A stretch of DNA of 64,000 nucleotides from Chryseolinea sp. H1M3-3 (lineage in GTDB: Bacteria; Bacteroidota; Bacteroidia; Cytophagales; Cyclobacteriaceae). Under the pieces are notes generated by a model. The model had not been told where the DNA came from, did not search any database, and saw only the letters and a list, made by a program, of their open reading frames with translations. Made by a program: the position numbers and the translations under genes. The first letter of the stretch is position 1. Each line of letters opens with the position of its first letter. Of the stretch, positions 18,713-27,873 are shown one piece after another. The stretch covers positions 762,431-826,430 of the forward strand of contig NZ_JARKMY010000010.1 in the NCBI RefSeq assembly GCF_029360725.1, given 5' to 3'.

Positions 18713-21397
18713 ATGAAGAAACTATTGTTTGGACTTTTCCTTATCGCCACCATCATACCATGCGTTGGGCAAGTTCCATACTTTCAACAATATTTTCTTC
18801 TCCGGAAAAATGAAGCCGTGCAAATCAATACCATCATCCAGCAAAAGAATGGATACATGTGGTTTGGTACTTCAAAAGGTTTATTCTCCTTCGAGGGCAA
18901 GAACCAACAACGTTATACTAAAAAACAGGGTCTGCCGCACGAAGGTGTTACTGCCCTTGCAGAAGATTCGTTGGGGAGAATATGGATGGGTCATGAGGAT
19001 GGCCACATCAGTTTTATCGCGAAAGCAGGCGTGGAAACATTTAATCCACAGGAAGGCTCATCTACGAAAGCAATCTCGGATATTCTCTTCGACTCTAAAG
19101 GCAATCTTTGGTTTTCAACTTTTAATGATGGCTTGTATTACTACACCGGAAACCGATTATATCGGGTAGATGACGCCGAGGGTTTGCCTGACCTCTATAT
19201 CTACGATCTGGCTGAAGATGCACAGGGCCGCATTTGGGCGGGTACTGACGGTGGCGCTGCAGTATGTACGTTGCAGAAAGATAAAATATCCATCAACGTA
19301 TTGGACTATAATGATGGCCTACCTGACAACATCATTAGAAAGATTTTTCCGGAAACCGATCATACCGTCTTGCTGGGTACCGAAGATGCTGGGATCATTC
19401 GCTATAATTTAAACACAAAAAAAATTGAACCATTGTGGAACCATCCGTGGGTATATGGCCAGGTAAGCGACTTTGAAGTCAAGAATGAAAAAGTTTGGAT
19501 CGCCTGTCCGCAAAAGGGTCTTCTTATCTATAATCAAATTACAAAAGAGGAGAACCTATTTACGCCAGATCAAAATCCGAATCTTCTTTCCATTAGGATT
19601 TTGGAAAGGGATACAGAAGGGAACATCTGGGTCGGCACCAAATCTAAAATCTCAAGAACTGTTGGCGATGGTCTCCAATTTTTGGAACAGCCCGTCACAG
19701 GCGGGAACTCGAATATACTTGCAGTCACCGTAGATCATCAAAATCATATTTGGTTCTCCAATAGTGACGGTTTGTTTAAAAGAAAATTAAACGAAGATCA
19801 GGCAATTCAAAAGCCTTTGGCAAATTCTCCCTTTAAAAAGTATACGGTGATTAGTTTGTACACTGACTCAAAAGGATATGTATGGGCCGGGCTCTATGGG
19901 GAGGGTGTGTTACGTATCAATCCCCACACCGGAAAGATCAGGTATTTAAATAAGGAACTAAGAAACGGCAATGTCTTGAGCATTGCTGGTCAAGATAACA
20001 CGGTATGGCTAGGTACACTGGGCGGAAGTTCTAAAATTACATTCGACCAAACCGAAGAACTAACAATTACAAACTACAGCAGTGGCGATGGCTTAGCATC
20101 TGATTTCATCTATCAGGTATTCATTGAAAATAATCGTATCTGGTTTGCTACCGATGGAAAAGGCCTGGCAATGTTAAATAGAAACGGGTTTCATCATTAT
20201 GAAAAAGGAATACCTAGCGCCGTTGTATACGGCATGGCACAAGATGCCAAGCAGCGACTCTGGATAAATGTGCAAGGACATGGGCTTTATATTTTTGATG
20301 GACGGAAATTCAGCGTCTGCGATTCCACATTGGTATTGCGAGATAAAAATATTCATTGTCTCGTTGCAGACAAAGATGGTAATATCGTGGTGATGCACGA
20401 TGTGGGTATGGATATTATTGATGTACGTCGAAACAAAATGATATACCTCGGCGAAGAAGTTGGAATCCGCGACAAAGTTGCCAATCTAAATGCAGTAGGA
20501 AAAGACCGTGATGGAAACATTTACTTTGGTACCAACGGAGGAATTATCAAGTACGCCGGCGAGCGCGGATTTCTCGTAAACAAACCGCGCCCGCAGCTAA
20601 AAGATGTATTTGTATTTGATTCTCTTGTTGATCTTACCACTACCCCAACGTTGGCCTACGACGAAAATAATATTACTTTGAATTACACCGGTGTATGGTA
20701 CAAAAATCCTGAAGGGTTACATTATGCTTATAAGCTTGACAATTATGACCGCGACTGGATTACCACGCGAAACCAGGAAGTGACTTACTCCCGACTTCCG
20801 CCAGGGTCTTACACATTTAAGGTCAGGGTAGCTGAGTCCCTTGATTTCAACGACGCCACTGAAGCGAAATTATCCTTTTCCATAAGGCCGCCCATTTGGC
20901 AAACCATACCTTTTTACATGTTCTCTTTGGCAGCAGTAGTTGCTACCGTTTTCGTGGTGGTTAAAAGCCGTGAGCGAAAGTTAAGACGGTACAATGACCT
21001 GCTCGAGAAAAAAGTTCAGTTGCGCACCAGGGAAATTCAGATGCAGAATGAAGAGATACAGGCACAGAACGAAGAAATATCTTCACAGTCAGAAGAAATA
21101 CTGCGCATCAACGAAAACCTGGAAGAAATTGTGCAGGAGCGAACACGTGAACTGGAACGGAAAAATAAAGCGCTTGAGGAATATGCCTTTATCAATGCCC
21201 ACAAACTAAGAAGTCCGGTAGCAACAATCTTAGGTTTGATCAATCTCTTTTCGAAAACGAAACTGGACCATGAAGGTGTTGAAATAAACCAACGGCTTCA
21301 AAGTACCGCCGCTGAATTAGACTGTATCGTCGCTTCCATCACCAAAGCAATTGAGCGTGGTGAGAGAAAAATTCCAAAGCTAAAGGACGATGATTAG
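18713..21397 (+). CDS. Propeller sensor protein with kinase dimerisation domain but no ATPase domain
   Basis: Signal peptide ending GQ, then a two-component-regulator beta-propeller (about residues 30-640, with WFGT, WMGHED and WVGTK-type blades), a Y_Y_Y domain (about 650-725), one membrane helix (about 732-752), a Gln/Glu-rich coiled coil (about 760-810) and an H-box-like NAHKLRSPVATILG near 827-840. It stops at residue 894, after the second dimerisation helix: the HATPase domain of a histidine kinase is missing. The sequence after the stop shows no ATPase motifs in any frame, so this is not a simple frameshift. It may work with another kinase or dimerise as a scaffold. Confidence 0.88.
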   Translation: MKKLLFGLFLIATIIPCVGQVPYFQQYFLLRKNEAVQINTIIQQKNGYMWFGTSKGLFSFEGKNQQRYTKKQGLPHEGVTALAEDSLGRIWMGHEDGHISFIAKAGVETFNPQEGSSTKAISDILFDSKGNLWFSTFNDGLYYYTGNRLYRVDDAEGLPDLYIYDLAEDAQGRIWAGTDGGAAVCTLQKDKISINVLDYNDGLPDNIIRKIFPETDHTVLLGTEDAGIIRYNLNTKKIEPLWNHPWVYGQVSDFEVKNEKVWIACPQKGLLIYNQITKEENLFTPDQNPNLLSIRILERDTEGNIWVGTKSKISRTVGDGLQFLEQPVTGGNSNILAVTVDHQNHIWFSNSDGLFKRKLNEDQAIQKPLANSPFKKYTVISLYTDSKGYVWAGLYGEGVLRINPHTGKIRYLNKELRNGNVLSIAGQDNTVWLGTLGGSSKITFDQTEELTITNYSSGDGLASDFIYQVFIENNRIWFATDGKGLAMLNRNGFHHYEKGIPSAVVYGMAQDAKQRLWINVQGHGLYIFDGRKFSVCDSTLVLRDKNIHCLVADKDGNIVVMHDVGMDIIDVRRNKMIYLGEEVGIRDKVANLNAVGKDRDGNIYFGTNGGIIKYAGERGFLVNKPRPQLKDVFVFDSLVDLTTTPTLAYDENNITLNYTGVWYKNPEGLHYAYKLDNYDRDWITTRNQEVTYSRLPPGSYTFKVRVAESLDFNDATEAKLSFSIRPPIWQTIPFYMFSLAAVVATVFVVVKSRERKLRRYNDLLEKKVQLRTREIQMQNEEIQAQNEEISSQSEEILRINENLEEIVQERTRELERKNKALEEYAFINAHKLRSPVATILGLINLFSKTKLDHEGVEINQRLQSTAAELDCIVASITKAIERGERKIPKLKDDD

Positions 21398-21482
21398 TAC
21401 GGCTAAAACTACACGTCATTTTTCAAATAGATACCTGCTCGCGCAAGTATCATGTTACATTCTTTTACAAACAGGAAACGTT

Positions 21483-21593
21483 ATGATGTCAGGTAAAAAA
21501 CTAATTAAGCGAAATTTCATCAAAAGTTTTTGGGTGCTATTTATCGTATCCACGATGTCCGTACTAGCCGGACTACTGTTCTTATTTTTTTAA
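21483..21593 (+). CDS. Possible single-span small membrane peptide
   Basis: A 36-residue ORF with a basic N-terminus (MMSGKKLIKRNF) and one hydrophobic span (VLFIVSTMSVLAGLLFLFF). AGGAAA sits about 7 bases before the start, a fair Shine-Dalgarno. Too short to recognise; it could be chance coding in the 231-base gap. Confidence 0.3.
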   Translation: MMSGKKLIKRNFIKSFWVLFIVSTMSVLAGLLFLFF

Positions 21594-21628
21594 AGTATTT
21601 TTACCTGGCCCTTCAAACTGGCTAGTCC

Positions 21629-21976
21629 ATGACGCGTGAAATAGATGCATACTTCCTGCAGAAACAAGAACCTATCAAAAGTTACTTGCTGGCGTTGAGA
21701 GACTATATCCTGACTTACGATGAAAACATAACCGAAGCATGGAAGTATAGAATGCCCTTTTACTGTTATAAGGGAAAAATGTTTTGTTATCTCTGGACGC
21801 ACAAGAAATATCACCAGCCTTACCTTGGCATCGTTGAGGGAAATAAATTAAAGCACCCTGAACTCCTACAGGAGAAAAGAGCGCGAATGAAAATACTTCT
21901 CTTTGATCCGAACAAAGATATTCCTGTAAAAACGGTTCATTCAATTCTAAGCACTGCCCTGAAGTTATACAAATAG
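21629..21976 (+). CDS. DUF1801 (YdhG-like) domain protein
   Basis: A 115-residue cytoplasmic protein of the DUF1801 family: EIDAYFLQKQEPIKSYLLALRDYIL, the MPFYCYKGKMFCYLW core, and a short C-terminal helix pair. The family fold is known structurally, but biochemical function is not. No operon partner is evident; it is followed 67 bases later by the DUF1537 kinase gene. Confidence 0.75.
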   Translation: MTREIDAYFLQKQEPIKSYLLALRDYILTYDENITEAWKYRMPFYCYKGKMFCYLWTHKKYHQPYLGIVEGNKLKHPELLQEKRARMKILLFDPNKDIPVKTVHSILSTALKLYK

Positions 21977-22043
21977 GTAAGCCACTGCGACGGCGTACCG
22001 TCAATATAAAAATAGATTGCTAGGTTTGTAAAAATCCAAAATT

Positions 22044-23237
22044 ATGCTTCTTGTATTGGCGGATGATTTTTCAGGAGCTGCCGAGATTGGTGGAGTAGCC
22101 CACCGTTACGGACTCAAGACCGAACTCCAACTTAAGCTCAATCTGAATTCTACAGCAGACATTGTCGTGTTCGATACCAACACCCGGTCCATCAACGAAG
22201 CAGAGGCCATTACGAAAATTTCAGAAATTGGACATTCAATTAAAAAATGGAACAAGCCACTCCGGTTATTCAAAAAGATAGACTCCGTGATGCGCGGACA
22301 CCTTGTTCCGGAAATCAACGCACTACAGGATCAACTACACTTTAATACCGTGTTGTTGTTGCCGGCCAATCCGGTTCGCGGCAGAAAAATTATTTCAGGA
22401 AACTATTTTGTTAATGAAACACCGATCCATGAAACTGTATTTGCCCATGATCCTGATTTTCCTGTTACCACATCACATGTTGCATCCCGTATTGCCGCTT
22501 ATCCATCGAAACTAAAACATGTACATCTATCGCCAAACAAGAATCTTCCGGCCGCGTCAATAGTTACCGGAGATGTGACATCTAAAGCAGACCTAAAGAT
22601 GTATGTTGCTTTAACCAGCGACAAAGATTTGTGTTGTGGTGCTGCCGAATTGTTTGAAGCCTTTCTGGAATATTTGGGTTACAAAGCAACCGTTAAAAAA
22701 CCCAATGAAGTACTTGCTCCTCTACCATACACCTTAATCATCAATGGAAGCACTGTAAAAAATCTAACCGAGAAGGTATGGTATCAAAGATACAGCATTC
22801 CGCAGCTTCCCTTTCCTGGTCTGGTTAAAGAAAATAATGTTGTGTTCTCCAAAGAGGAAAACTCTGCATGGTATAAAACAATAGTTACCACGTTGCTCAC
22901 CAGCCAGTCCGCCGTGATCACGATCGATCATCCCGTTCAACATGACAAATTACTTTCTGAAAAGTTTTTAAATTATTTTGTTGAGCTGATGCAGTATATT
23001 ACCGGCGAAATGGATATGACAAGGATTCATTTTTGCCTGACCGGAGGTGCAACTGCATCGGCTATCATAAGGCAGTTGGGCGAGGGTACCTGGTCGGTAA
23101 AAGAGGAAATTGTCCCGGGCGTTGTTACGTTAGTATTAGAAAACCAGGGTATGCTCCATGGAATTTTTACCGTTAAACCCGGAAGCTACCCCTGGCCAGC
23201 ATCTTTATTAGAAACTTTATTACCTATTATAAAATAA
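22044..23237 (+). CDS. Four-carbon acid sugar kinase (DUF1537)
   Basis: Kinase that phosphorylates four-carbon acid sugars such as threonate or erythronate. The N-terminal DUF1537 domain starts MLLVLADDFSGAAE, includes the FKKIDSVMRGHL substrate loop, and the C-terminal nucleotide-binding domain contains CLTGGATASAIIRQL near residue 333. It is followed 5 bases later by a PdxA-family gene, the characteristic DtnK/OtnK-PdxA2 partnership, and then by a KdgT permease. Acid identity (D-threonate, D-erythronate or another) cannot be resolved here. The 397-residue length is normal. Confidence 0.87.
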   Translation: MLLVLADDFSGAAEIGGVAHRYGLKTELQLKLNLNSTADIVVFDTNTRSINEAEAITKISEIGHSIKKWNKPLRLFKKIDSVMRGHLVPEINALQDQLHFNTVLLLPANPVRGRKIISGNYFVNETPIHETVFAHDPDFPVTTSHVASRIAAYPSKLKHVHLSPNKNLPAASIVTGDVTSKADLKMYVALTSDKDLCCGAAELFEAFLEYLGYKATVKKPNEVLAPLPYTLIINGSTVKNLTEKVWYQRYSIPQLPFPGLVKENNVVFSKEENSAWYKTIVTTLLTSQSAVITIDHPVQHDKLLSEKFLNYFVELMQYITGEMDMTRIHFCLTGGATASAIIRQLGEGTWSVKEEIVPGVVTLVLENQGMLHGIFTVKPGSYPWPASLLETLLPIIK

Positions 23238-23242
23238 GTACA

Positions 23243-24280
23243 ATGGAAAAGAAACGCCCCATCTTGGGGATCAGTGCAGGAGACCCCGCTGGTGTCGGAC
23301 CGGAGATTACAGCTAAAGCGCTTTCATTAAAAGAAATTTATGCGGTATGTAAACCGCTCGTTGTTTGTGATGCTAAGATCATAGAGCAGATCATCGGAAT
23401 TTGTGGATTGAATTTGAGTGTGAATGCAGTGACAAAACCCGACGAAGGAAAATATGAATTCGGAACCGTTGACGTTCTGGATATGCATAACATTGACGAA
23501 GCTACATTTCGCTTCAATGAAGTTTCGGTCATGACAGGCAAGGCTTCTTTTGAGTATGTAGCGAAGGTGATTGAATTGGCGAAATCAAAAATGATTGATG
23601 CCACCATCACCGGTCCCATCCACAAAGAAGCTATTCAAAAAGCAGGATTTCATTTTGCCGGTCATACGGAAATTTACGCTGCGTTAACAAACACTAAAGA
23701 TTACACCATGATGCTGGCCGATGGTGGATTCAGGGTGGCACATGTGTCTACGCATGTATCATTGCTGGATGCCATCAAGCGGGTCAAAAAAGACCGCGTT
23801 TTAAAAGTCATCCAACTTGCTAACGACGCCTTAAAAAAGATTGACATTAAAAACCCGAGAATCGCAGTAGCAGGTTTAAACCCACATGCCGGCGAAAACG
23901 GATTGTTTGGTAAGGAAGAGATAGATGAAATTTTGCCAGCCATTGAAGAGGCAAAAAAATTAAATATTCATGCTGAAGGGCCTTTTCCTCCCGACACCAT
24001 CTTTCCAAAAATGAAAGGTGGGCAATATGATATCGTCATCTGTATGTATCACGACCAGGGACACATTCCAACAAAACTTTTGGGGTTCAATTACAATCAC
24101 GAAAAAAATACTTGGGAAGGACTATCAGGTGTAAACATTACCCTGGGCTTACCGATCATCAGGGTATCCGTTGATCATGGCGTTGCTTTTGACAAAGGGG
24201 GCAAAGGTGAGGCAAATCCCGAGAGTATGATACAGGCGATCAGGTATGGAGCGAGGTTGGCGGGGAGTGGTGATCGGTAA
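23243..24280 (+). CDS. pdxA2: PdxA-family dehydrogenase, probably PdxA2 (threonate/erythronate 4-phosphate)
   Basis: NAD-dependent metal enzyme of the PdxA family. Family motifs are ISAGDPAGVGPE at the N-terminus, GHTEIYA (metal His), MYHDQGHIPTK (metal His) and VDHGVAFDKGGKGEANPES (metal His and phosphate-binding). True PdxA makes a vitamin B6 precursor, while PdxA2 oxidises acid-sugar 4-phosphates to a triose phosphate plus CO2. The tight coupling to the DUF1537 kinase favours PdxA2. A second pdxA elsewhere in the genome would support that. Ends 185 bases before the permease gene. Confidence 0.8.
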   Translation: MEKKRPILGISAGDPAGVGPEITAKALSLKEIYAVCKPLVVCDAKIIEQIIGICGLNLSVNAVTKPDEGKYEFGTVDVLDMHNIDEATFRFNEVSVMTGKASFEYVAKVIELAKSKMIDATITGPIHKEAIQKAGFHFAGHTEIYAALTNTKDYTMMLADGGFRVAHVSTHVSLLDAIKRVKKDRVLKVIQLANDALKKIDIKNPRIAVAGLNPHAGENGLFGKEEIDEILPAIEEAKKLNIHAEGPFPPDTIFPKMKGGQYDIVICMYHDQGHIPTKLLGFNYNHEKNTWEGLSGVNITLGLPIIRVSVDHGVAFDKGGKGEANPESMIQAIRYGARLAGSGDR

Positions 24281-24340
24281 TGGGTAATCGGGTCGTGGGG
24301 TAAGGGCGGTTCTTTTAAAAAACAAACGTCCCTTTACATA

Positions 24341-24461
24341 GGAAACTTCAACGCTTCGAGTGTGCTGGGTCCTTTTTAAGTCAACGTCCGTTCATATAGG
24401 AAACTTCAACACTTCGAACCTCAACACTTCAACACTTCGAACCTCAACACTTCAACACTAC
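24341..24461 (+). repeat. TTCAACACT-rich leader repeat, copy 2
   Basis: Two related blocks: about 35 bases around 24325-24360 recur with few changes at about 24384-24418, then TTCAACACTTCGAACC is reiterated up to 24461, five bases before the kdgT ATG. Part of the same motif family as at 16881 and 51211. Confidence 0.7.
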
Positions 24462-24465
24462 ACGC

Positions 24466-25392
24466 ATGAAATTAAAAGCAACCATTGAAAGAATCCCAGG
24501 AGGAATGATGATCGTTCCGCTTTTCATTGGCGTGTTGTTGAATACATTTTTTCCGGCCATTCTGAATATTGGAGGACTTACAACTTCTTTGGCAAAAGGT
24601 TCAGGTGCATTGATTGGTGCATTTCTGCTTTGCATGGGTGCCGGCATTAATATAAAATCAACCGCCATGGCGTTGAAAAAAGGTGCAGCCGTAACCCTTG
24701 CAAAATTTCTCGTGGGCGCGCTTCTGGGAATTGGGGTGGCCAAATTTTTTGGGAGCGAAGGTGTCTTCGGATTATCTGCGCTGGCCATTATCTCAGCCGT
24801 AACAAATTCTAACGGTGGTTTATATGCAGCGCTTGCTGGCGAGTTTGGCGATGAAACAGATGTAGGTGCTATTGCTATCCTATCGCTGAATGACGGTCCA
24901 TTCTTAACGATGATTGCTCTGGGGACAGCGGGTCTCGCGAGTCTCCCCATTCTTCCATTTATTGGCGTCGTGCTTCCCTTGGTCATCGGAATAATTCTCG
25001 GTAACCTCGATGAAGAACTTCGAGACTTTCTCCTGAAAGGCGGTATGATTTTAATTCCATTTTTTGCGTTTGCGTTAGGTGCAGGTCTGAACTTGCGTAC
25101 CATTGTCGAGGCTGGCCTTCCTGGCGTTTTGCTAGGTGTGATTACTACTTTTTTTGGAGGAATTTTCAACGTGCTTGCCGACCGCGCCGTTGGTGGCACC
25201 GGCATTTGTGGCGCAGCTGCGTCAAGCACCGCTGGAAATGCAGTGGCTACTCCAGCAGCCATCGCATTAATTGACCCCTCGCTAGCGCCTATTGTGAACG
25301 TTGCAACTTCCCAAATTGCGGCGGCCGTTGTTACGACGATTATTTTTACGCCGATTTTAACCCAATTTATTGCCAAGCGCGTGAGAAGGTAA
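24466..25392 (+). CDS. kdgT: 2-keto-3-deoxygluconate permease family transporter
   Basis: Inner-membrane symporter of the KdgT family with about ten hydrophobic helices over 308 residues. Family landmarks include the start RIPGGMMIVPLFIGVLLNTFFP, AVTNSNGGLYAALAGEFGD, LNDGPFLTMIALG and GGTGICGAAASSTAGNAVATPAAI. Its place after the acid-sugar kinase and dehydrogenase suggests it imports the acid sugar processed by them or a 2-keto-3-deoxy acid. The minus strand is open across nearly the whole gene because of its skewed codon use; that is a shadow. Confidence 0.9.
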   Translation: MKLKATIERIPGGMMIVPLFIGVLLNTFFPAILNIGGLTTSLAKGSGALIGAFLLCMGAGINIKSTAMALKKGAAVTLAKFLVGALLGIGVAKFFGSEGVFGLSALAIISAVTNSNGGLYAALAGEFGDETDVGAIAILSLNDGPFLTMIALGTAGLASLPILPFIGVVLPLVIGIILGNLDEELRDFLLKGGMILIPFFAFALGAGLNLRTIVEAGLPGVLLGVITTFFGGIFNVLADRAVGGTGICGAAASSTAGNAVATPAAIALIDPSLAPIVNVATSQIAAAVVTTIIFTPILTQFIAKRVRR

Positions 25393-25478
25393 GCACATCT
25401 TCATTAAGATTAATCCACTTGTTCATCTTGCGTGAATTCAATATGTCAGTGTTCCTATTATAAAATACAGCCTTATAC

Positions 25479-25770
25479 AATACCGTAGGAATGTTATATC
25501 GGTAGCACTCATAAAGTCCACAACACAAACGCCGTAGGCCTAATATTTTGATTCAATATGCCTATGCTAGTATCAATGTTCTCCACCACCATAATATCCC
25601 ACACAAAGAAATACCGGCTTATCCCAATGCCGTAGGCATGCTATATCGGTAGCACTCATAAAGATCCACAACACGAATGCCGTAGGCATGGTATATCGGT
25701 AGCACGCGTTTTCCTACACCATCAGAATGCCGTAGGCATGATATATTCTATCACAACAACGCATACACTC
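25479..25770. repeat. Tandem array of about 50-bp palindrome-containing units
   Basis: Copies of AATGCCGTAGGCATG followed by TATATCGGTAGCA begin at 25479, 25528, 25626, 25676 and 25726: steps of 49, 98 (two units), 50 and 50 bases. TGCCGTAGGCA is an imperfect palindrome. The intervening sequence is itself partly conserved (CACTCATAAAG, TCCACAACAC). The array fills most of the 396-base gap between the convergent kdgT and cyclase genes. I recall similar CCTACGGCA repeats from other Bacteroidota intergenic regions. Confidence 0.8.
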
Positions 25771-25788
25771 AAAAATTAACACCTAAGC

Positions 25789-26751
25789 CTAAAAAATAGC
25801 AATCGGTCGTCCAGGTGATCCTGTCGCCCCTTTCAACCGAAGCGGTGTAAACACAAACAAAAACTTGTAGATCTTTTCATTTTGAAATGTCGAGAAATCC
25901 ATGGTCTCAAGATTAAATATCCCATTCTTCATGGTTATCTCTGAATGAACTTTTGCCTCCGGACCATCGAGGTTAGCATCCGATCCAACCATAGAAGGTT
26001 TACGAGCAATCACCCATTCAATGACGTCATTTCCAAGATACGCCGGACTTCCAGACGTTGTTTTAGCATCTGGCCAAATTCTCCACCATCCTAAATTAAA
26101 TAATAATGCATCTCCCGGTTCGATGTCGGATTCTTTCAAACCTTGCTTAGCCAGTGCGTTGCGAACATCATCCAATGTAATCGCATATCGTTCGGGCAAT
26201 GTATTCACACCTTTATAACCAGCAAGATCAATCAAAATTCCCTTGGTAATGATCGGTTTCACATTTTCAACACCGAGTTTCTGCAGGCCATAAGGGCCTT
26301 TCATTTCTTGCGTAGTCACGCCGTTATAAAATACCTCCGTGGTACTGCCGTCCGCCATCTTCATACGCTTACCCACGTGGCCGGGACCATCAAACTGGGT
26401 TCCCACCTGCCCGATCTCAGCCGCGACAAATTCATCATTGTATACGATTTGATCTTTGTTCCCAGACTCGTGCGTAGGAAACGACGGAATAAATATATTG
26501 TAACTGCGGTCCCCAACCAACGGCATCCCACGTTCGTATACATGCCCCAGCTCATAAACTTTTCCCGTCTTCACCAACGAAAGCGCCTTCACTATTTTTT
26601 CAGGCGTTATCCAATTCGATCCCCCCGACTGATCATTTGCACCCCAGATAGGATGAGGCCACCATGGACCTTTCTCTTTAGTTTGTGCAAGTGAGTGGAA
26701 GGAAATCGCAAGACATATGCCTAGTATTCCGAAAGACAAAGAGCGTTTCAT
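25789..26751 (-). CDS. Exported cyclase-family (kynurenine formamidase-like) protein
   Basis: Member of the Cyclase family (metal hydrolases). A signal peptide ends FHSLAQ. The canonical metal motif HxGTHxDxPxH appears as QVGTQFDGPGH: both leading His residues are Gln while Asp and the last His remain. That pattern is seen in a long-form subfamily, so metal binding may differ from kynurenine formamidase. Other landmarks are WGANDQSGGSNWITPEKI and LGWWRIWPD. Substrate unknown. It lies convergent to kdgT with the 50-bp repeat array between. Confidence 0.8.
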   Translation of the reverse strand: MKRSLSFGILGICLAISFHSLAQTKEKGPWWPHPIWGANDQSGGSNWITPEKIVKALSLVKTGKVYELGHVYERGMPLVGDRSYNIFIPSFPTHESGNKDQIVYNDEFVAAEIGQVGTQFDGPGHVGKRMKMADGSTTEVFYNGVTTQEMKGPYGLQKLGVENVKPIITKGILIDLAGYKGVNTLPERYAITLDDVRNALAKQGLKESDIEPGDALLFNLGWWRIWPDAKTTSGSPAYLGNDVIEWVIARKPSMVGSDANLDGPEAKVHSEITMKNGIFNLETMDFSTFQNEKIYKFLFVFTPLRLKGATGSPGRPIAIF

Positions 26752-26935
26752 ATAAGTATATTTGGTTAGGTTTGAAAACTATGCCGGTGGATGGAAGACT
26801 TGCTTTTAATCAAAACAAGGTTTGATGCCTTTTAAATATAATAATATTTGCACTTGCTCTCATGGATTTTGGAATGGAAAGAAAAAATCAACATCTCACC
26901 TGTATTAAATTGTCGGGAGGCTTACACCTGAATTC

Positions 26936-27670
26936 ATGATGATCGACAAGAGACACAAAGCAATTCAAAATAATCTCGAATTATATAAGACTATACTTGG
27001 TTCGCATCAGATAGATTTTTTTGAAACAGATGACCTCTGGTATTGTCTCGAACAAACACCACCGCTCTACTCCAATCTTATCACCAAAGAAAAAACGTGG
27101 ACTCCGGATTCCATCTTTGAATCGATAAACCGGATTTACGAAACAAAGCAATGGACTGAATGGTCCGTCAAGGACAGCTTTGGCACCCTCAACCTAAATA
27201 GTTATGGGTTCTTAAAACTTTTTGACGCACAGTGGATTTATCTACCTTACAAAAACTTCATAACACGCAACGATCCTCGTATCCAATTTGAAATTGTTAA
27301 GGATGAGGAGAACCTCTTAAAATGGATTCAAGCATGGGAAGCCAGAGAAGCCGAGTCGAGGGGAAATAAGATTTTTAAATCAACACTGCTCGCTAACCCC
27401 AATGTTTATTTTCTAGCAGCATATCAAGGAGCACAGATCGTTGGAGGATGCCTGATAAACACAACAGGCAACGTAACAGGCATATCAAATTCCTTTGGGC
27501 CCGAACGCGATATTCATTATTGGTCTGCCCTGATTTCATTTGTGCTCGAAAACGTTACAACACAAGATATCGTCGGATATTTTGGAAACGACTTAATTCC
27601 TCTACTCACGTCATTGTCGTTCGAAACGGTTGGCAGCTTATCAGTCTGGCTAAAAAAGGAAAACAGCTGA
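26936..27670 (+). CDS. GNAT-like acetyltransferase, tentative
   Basis: A 244-residue cytoplasmic protein. The C-terminal half (about 120-240) reads as a GNAT-type fold: an acceptor-like segment, NVYFLAAYQGAQIVGGCLINTT for beta4-beta5, ISNSFGPE, and a terminal strand FETVGSLSVWLKK. The N-terminal half (DIDFFETDDLWYCLEQTPPLYSNLIT-like) resembles fused GNAT N-domains. The acetyl-CoA loop is not canonical, so the call is tentative. Isolated, no operon partner. Confidence 0.5.
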   Translation: MMIDKRHKAIQNNLELYKTILGSHQIDFFETDDLWYCLEQTPPLYSNLITKEKTWTPDSIFESINRIYETKQWTEWSVKDSFGTLNLNSYGFLKLFDAQWIYLPYKNFITRNDPRIQFEIVKDEENLLKWIQAWEAREAESRGNKIFKSTLLANPNVYFLAAYQGAQIVGGCLINTTGNVTGISNSFGPERDIHYWSALISFVLENVTTQDIVGYFGNDLIPLLTSLSFETVGSLSVWLKKENS

Positions 27671-27873
27671 GCATGGGTGTCAACAGGTAATCTCTGATCT
27701 TCCAAAACATAAGATATCCACTCGCACGTAAACACGCTTCCAGCCGTTGGCACCCGATTAAACCCATTGCTGTACTTCCCGCTCACACCTTGTAATTTTA
27801 GGAAACGAACATTGCACACCACACAAATTGAGTCTAATATTAGTCCCCCAAAACCATAAACCTTAATAATACT

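Noticed and set aside
21390-21593. 67-codon ORF from the end of the propeller sensor gene
   Set aside because: N-terminal half has no coding character; only the last 36 codons with a Shine-Dalgarno are kept as a low-confidence small peptide.
24444-25376. A 310-codon open frame on the minus strand opposite kdgT
   Set aside because: It mirrors the kdgT codons, encodes a low-complexity Ala/Pro/Ser-rich protein, and has no family likeness; kdgT itself is clearly real.
25479-25770. CRISPR array
   Set aside because: The conserved element is about 15 bases within a 50-base tandem unit, intervening sequence is also partly conserved, and no cas genes are present.
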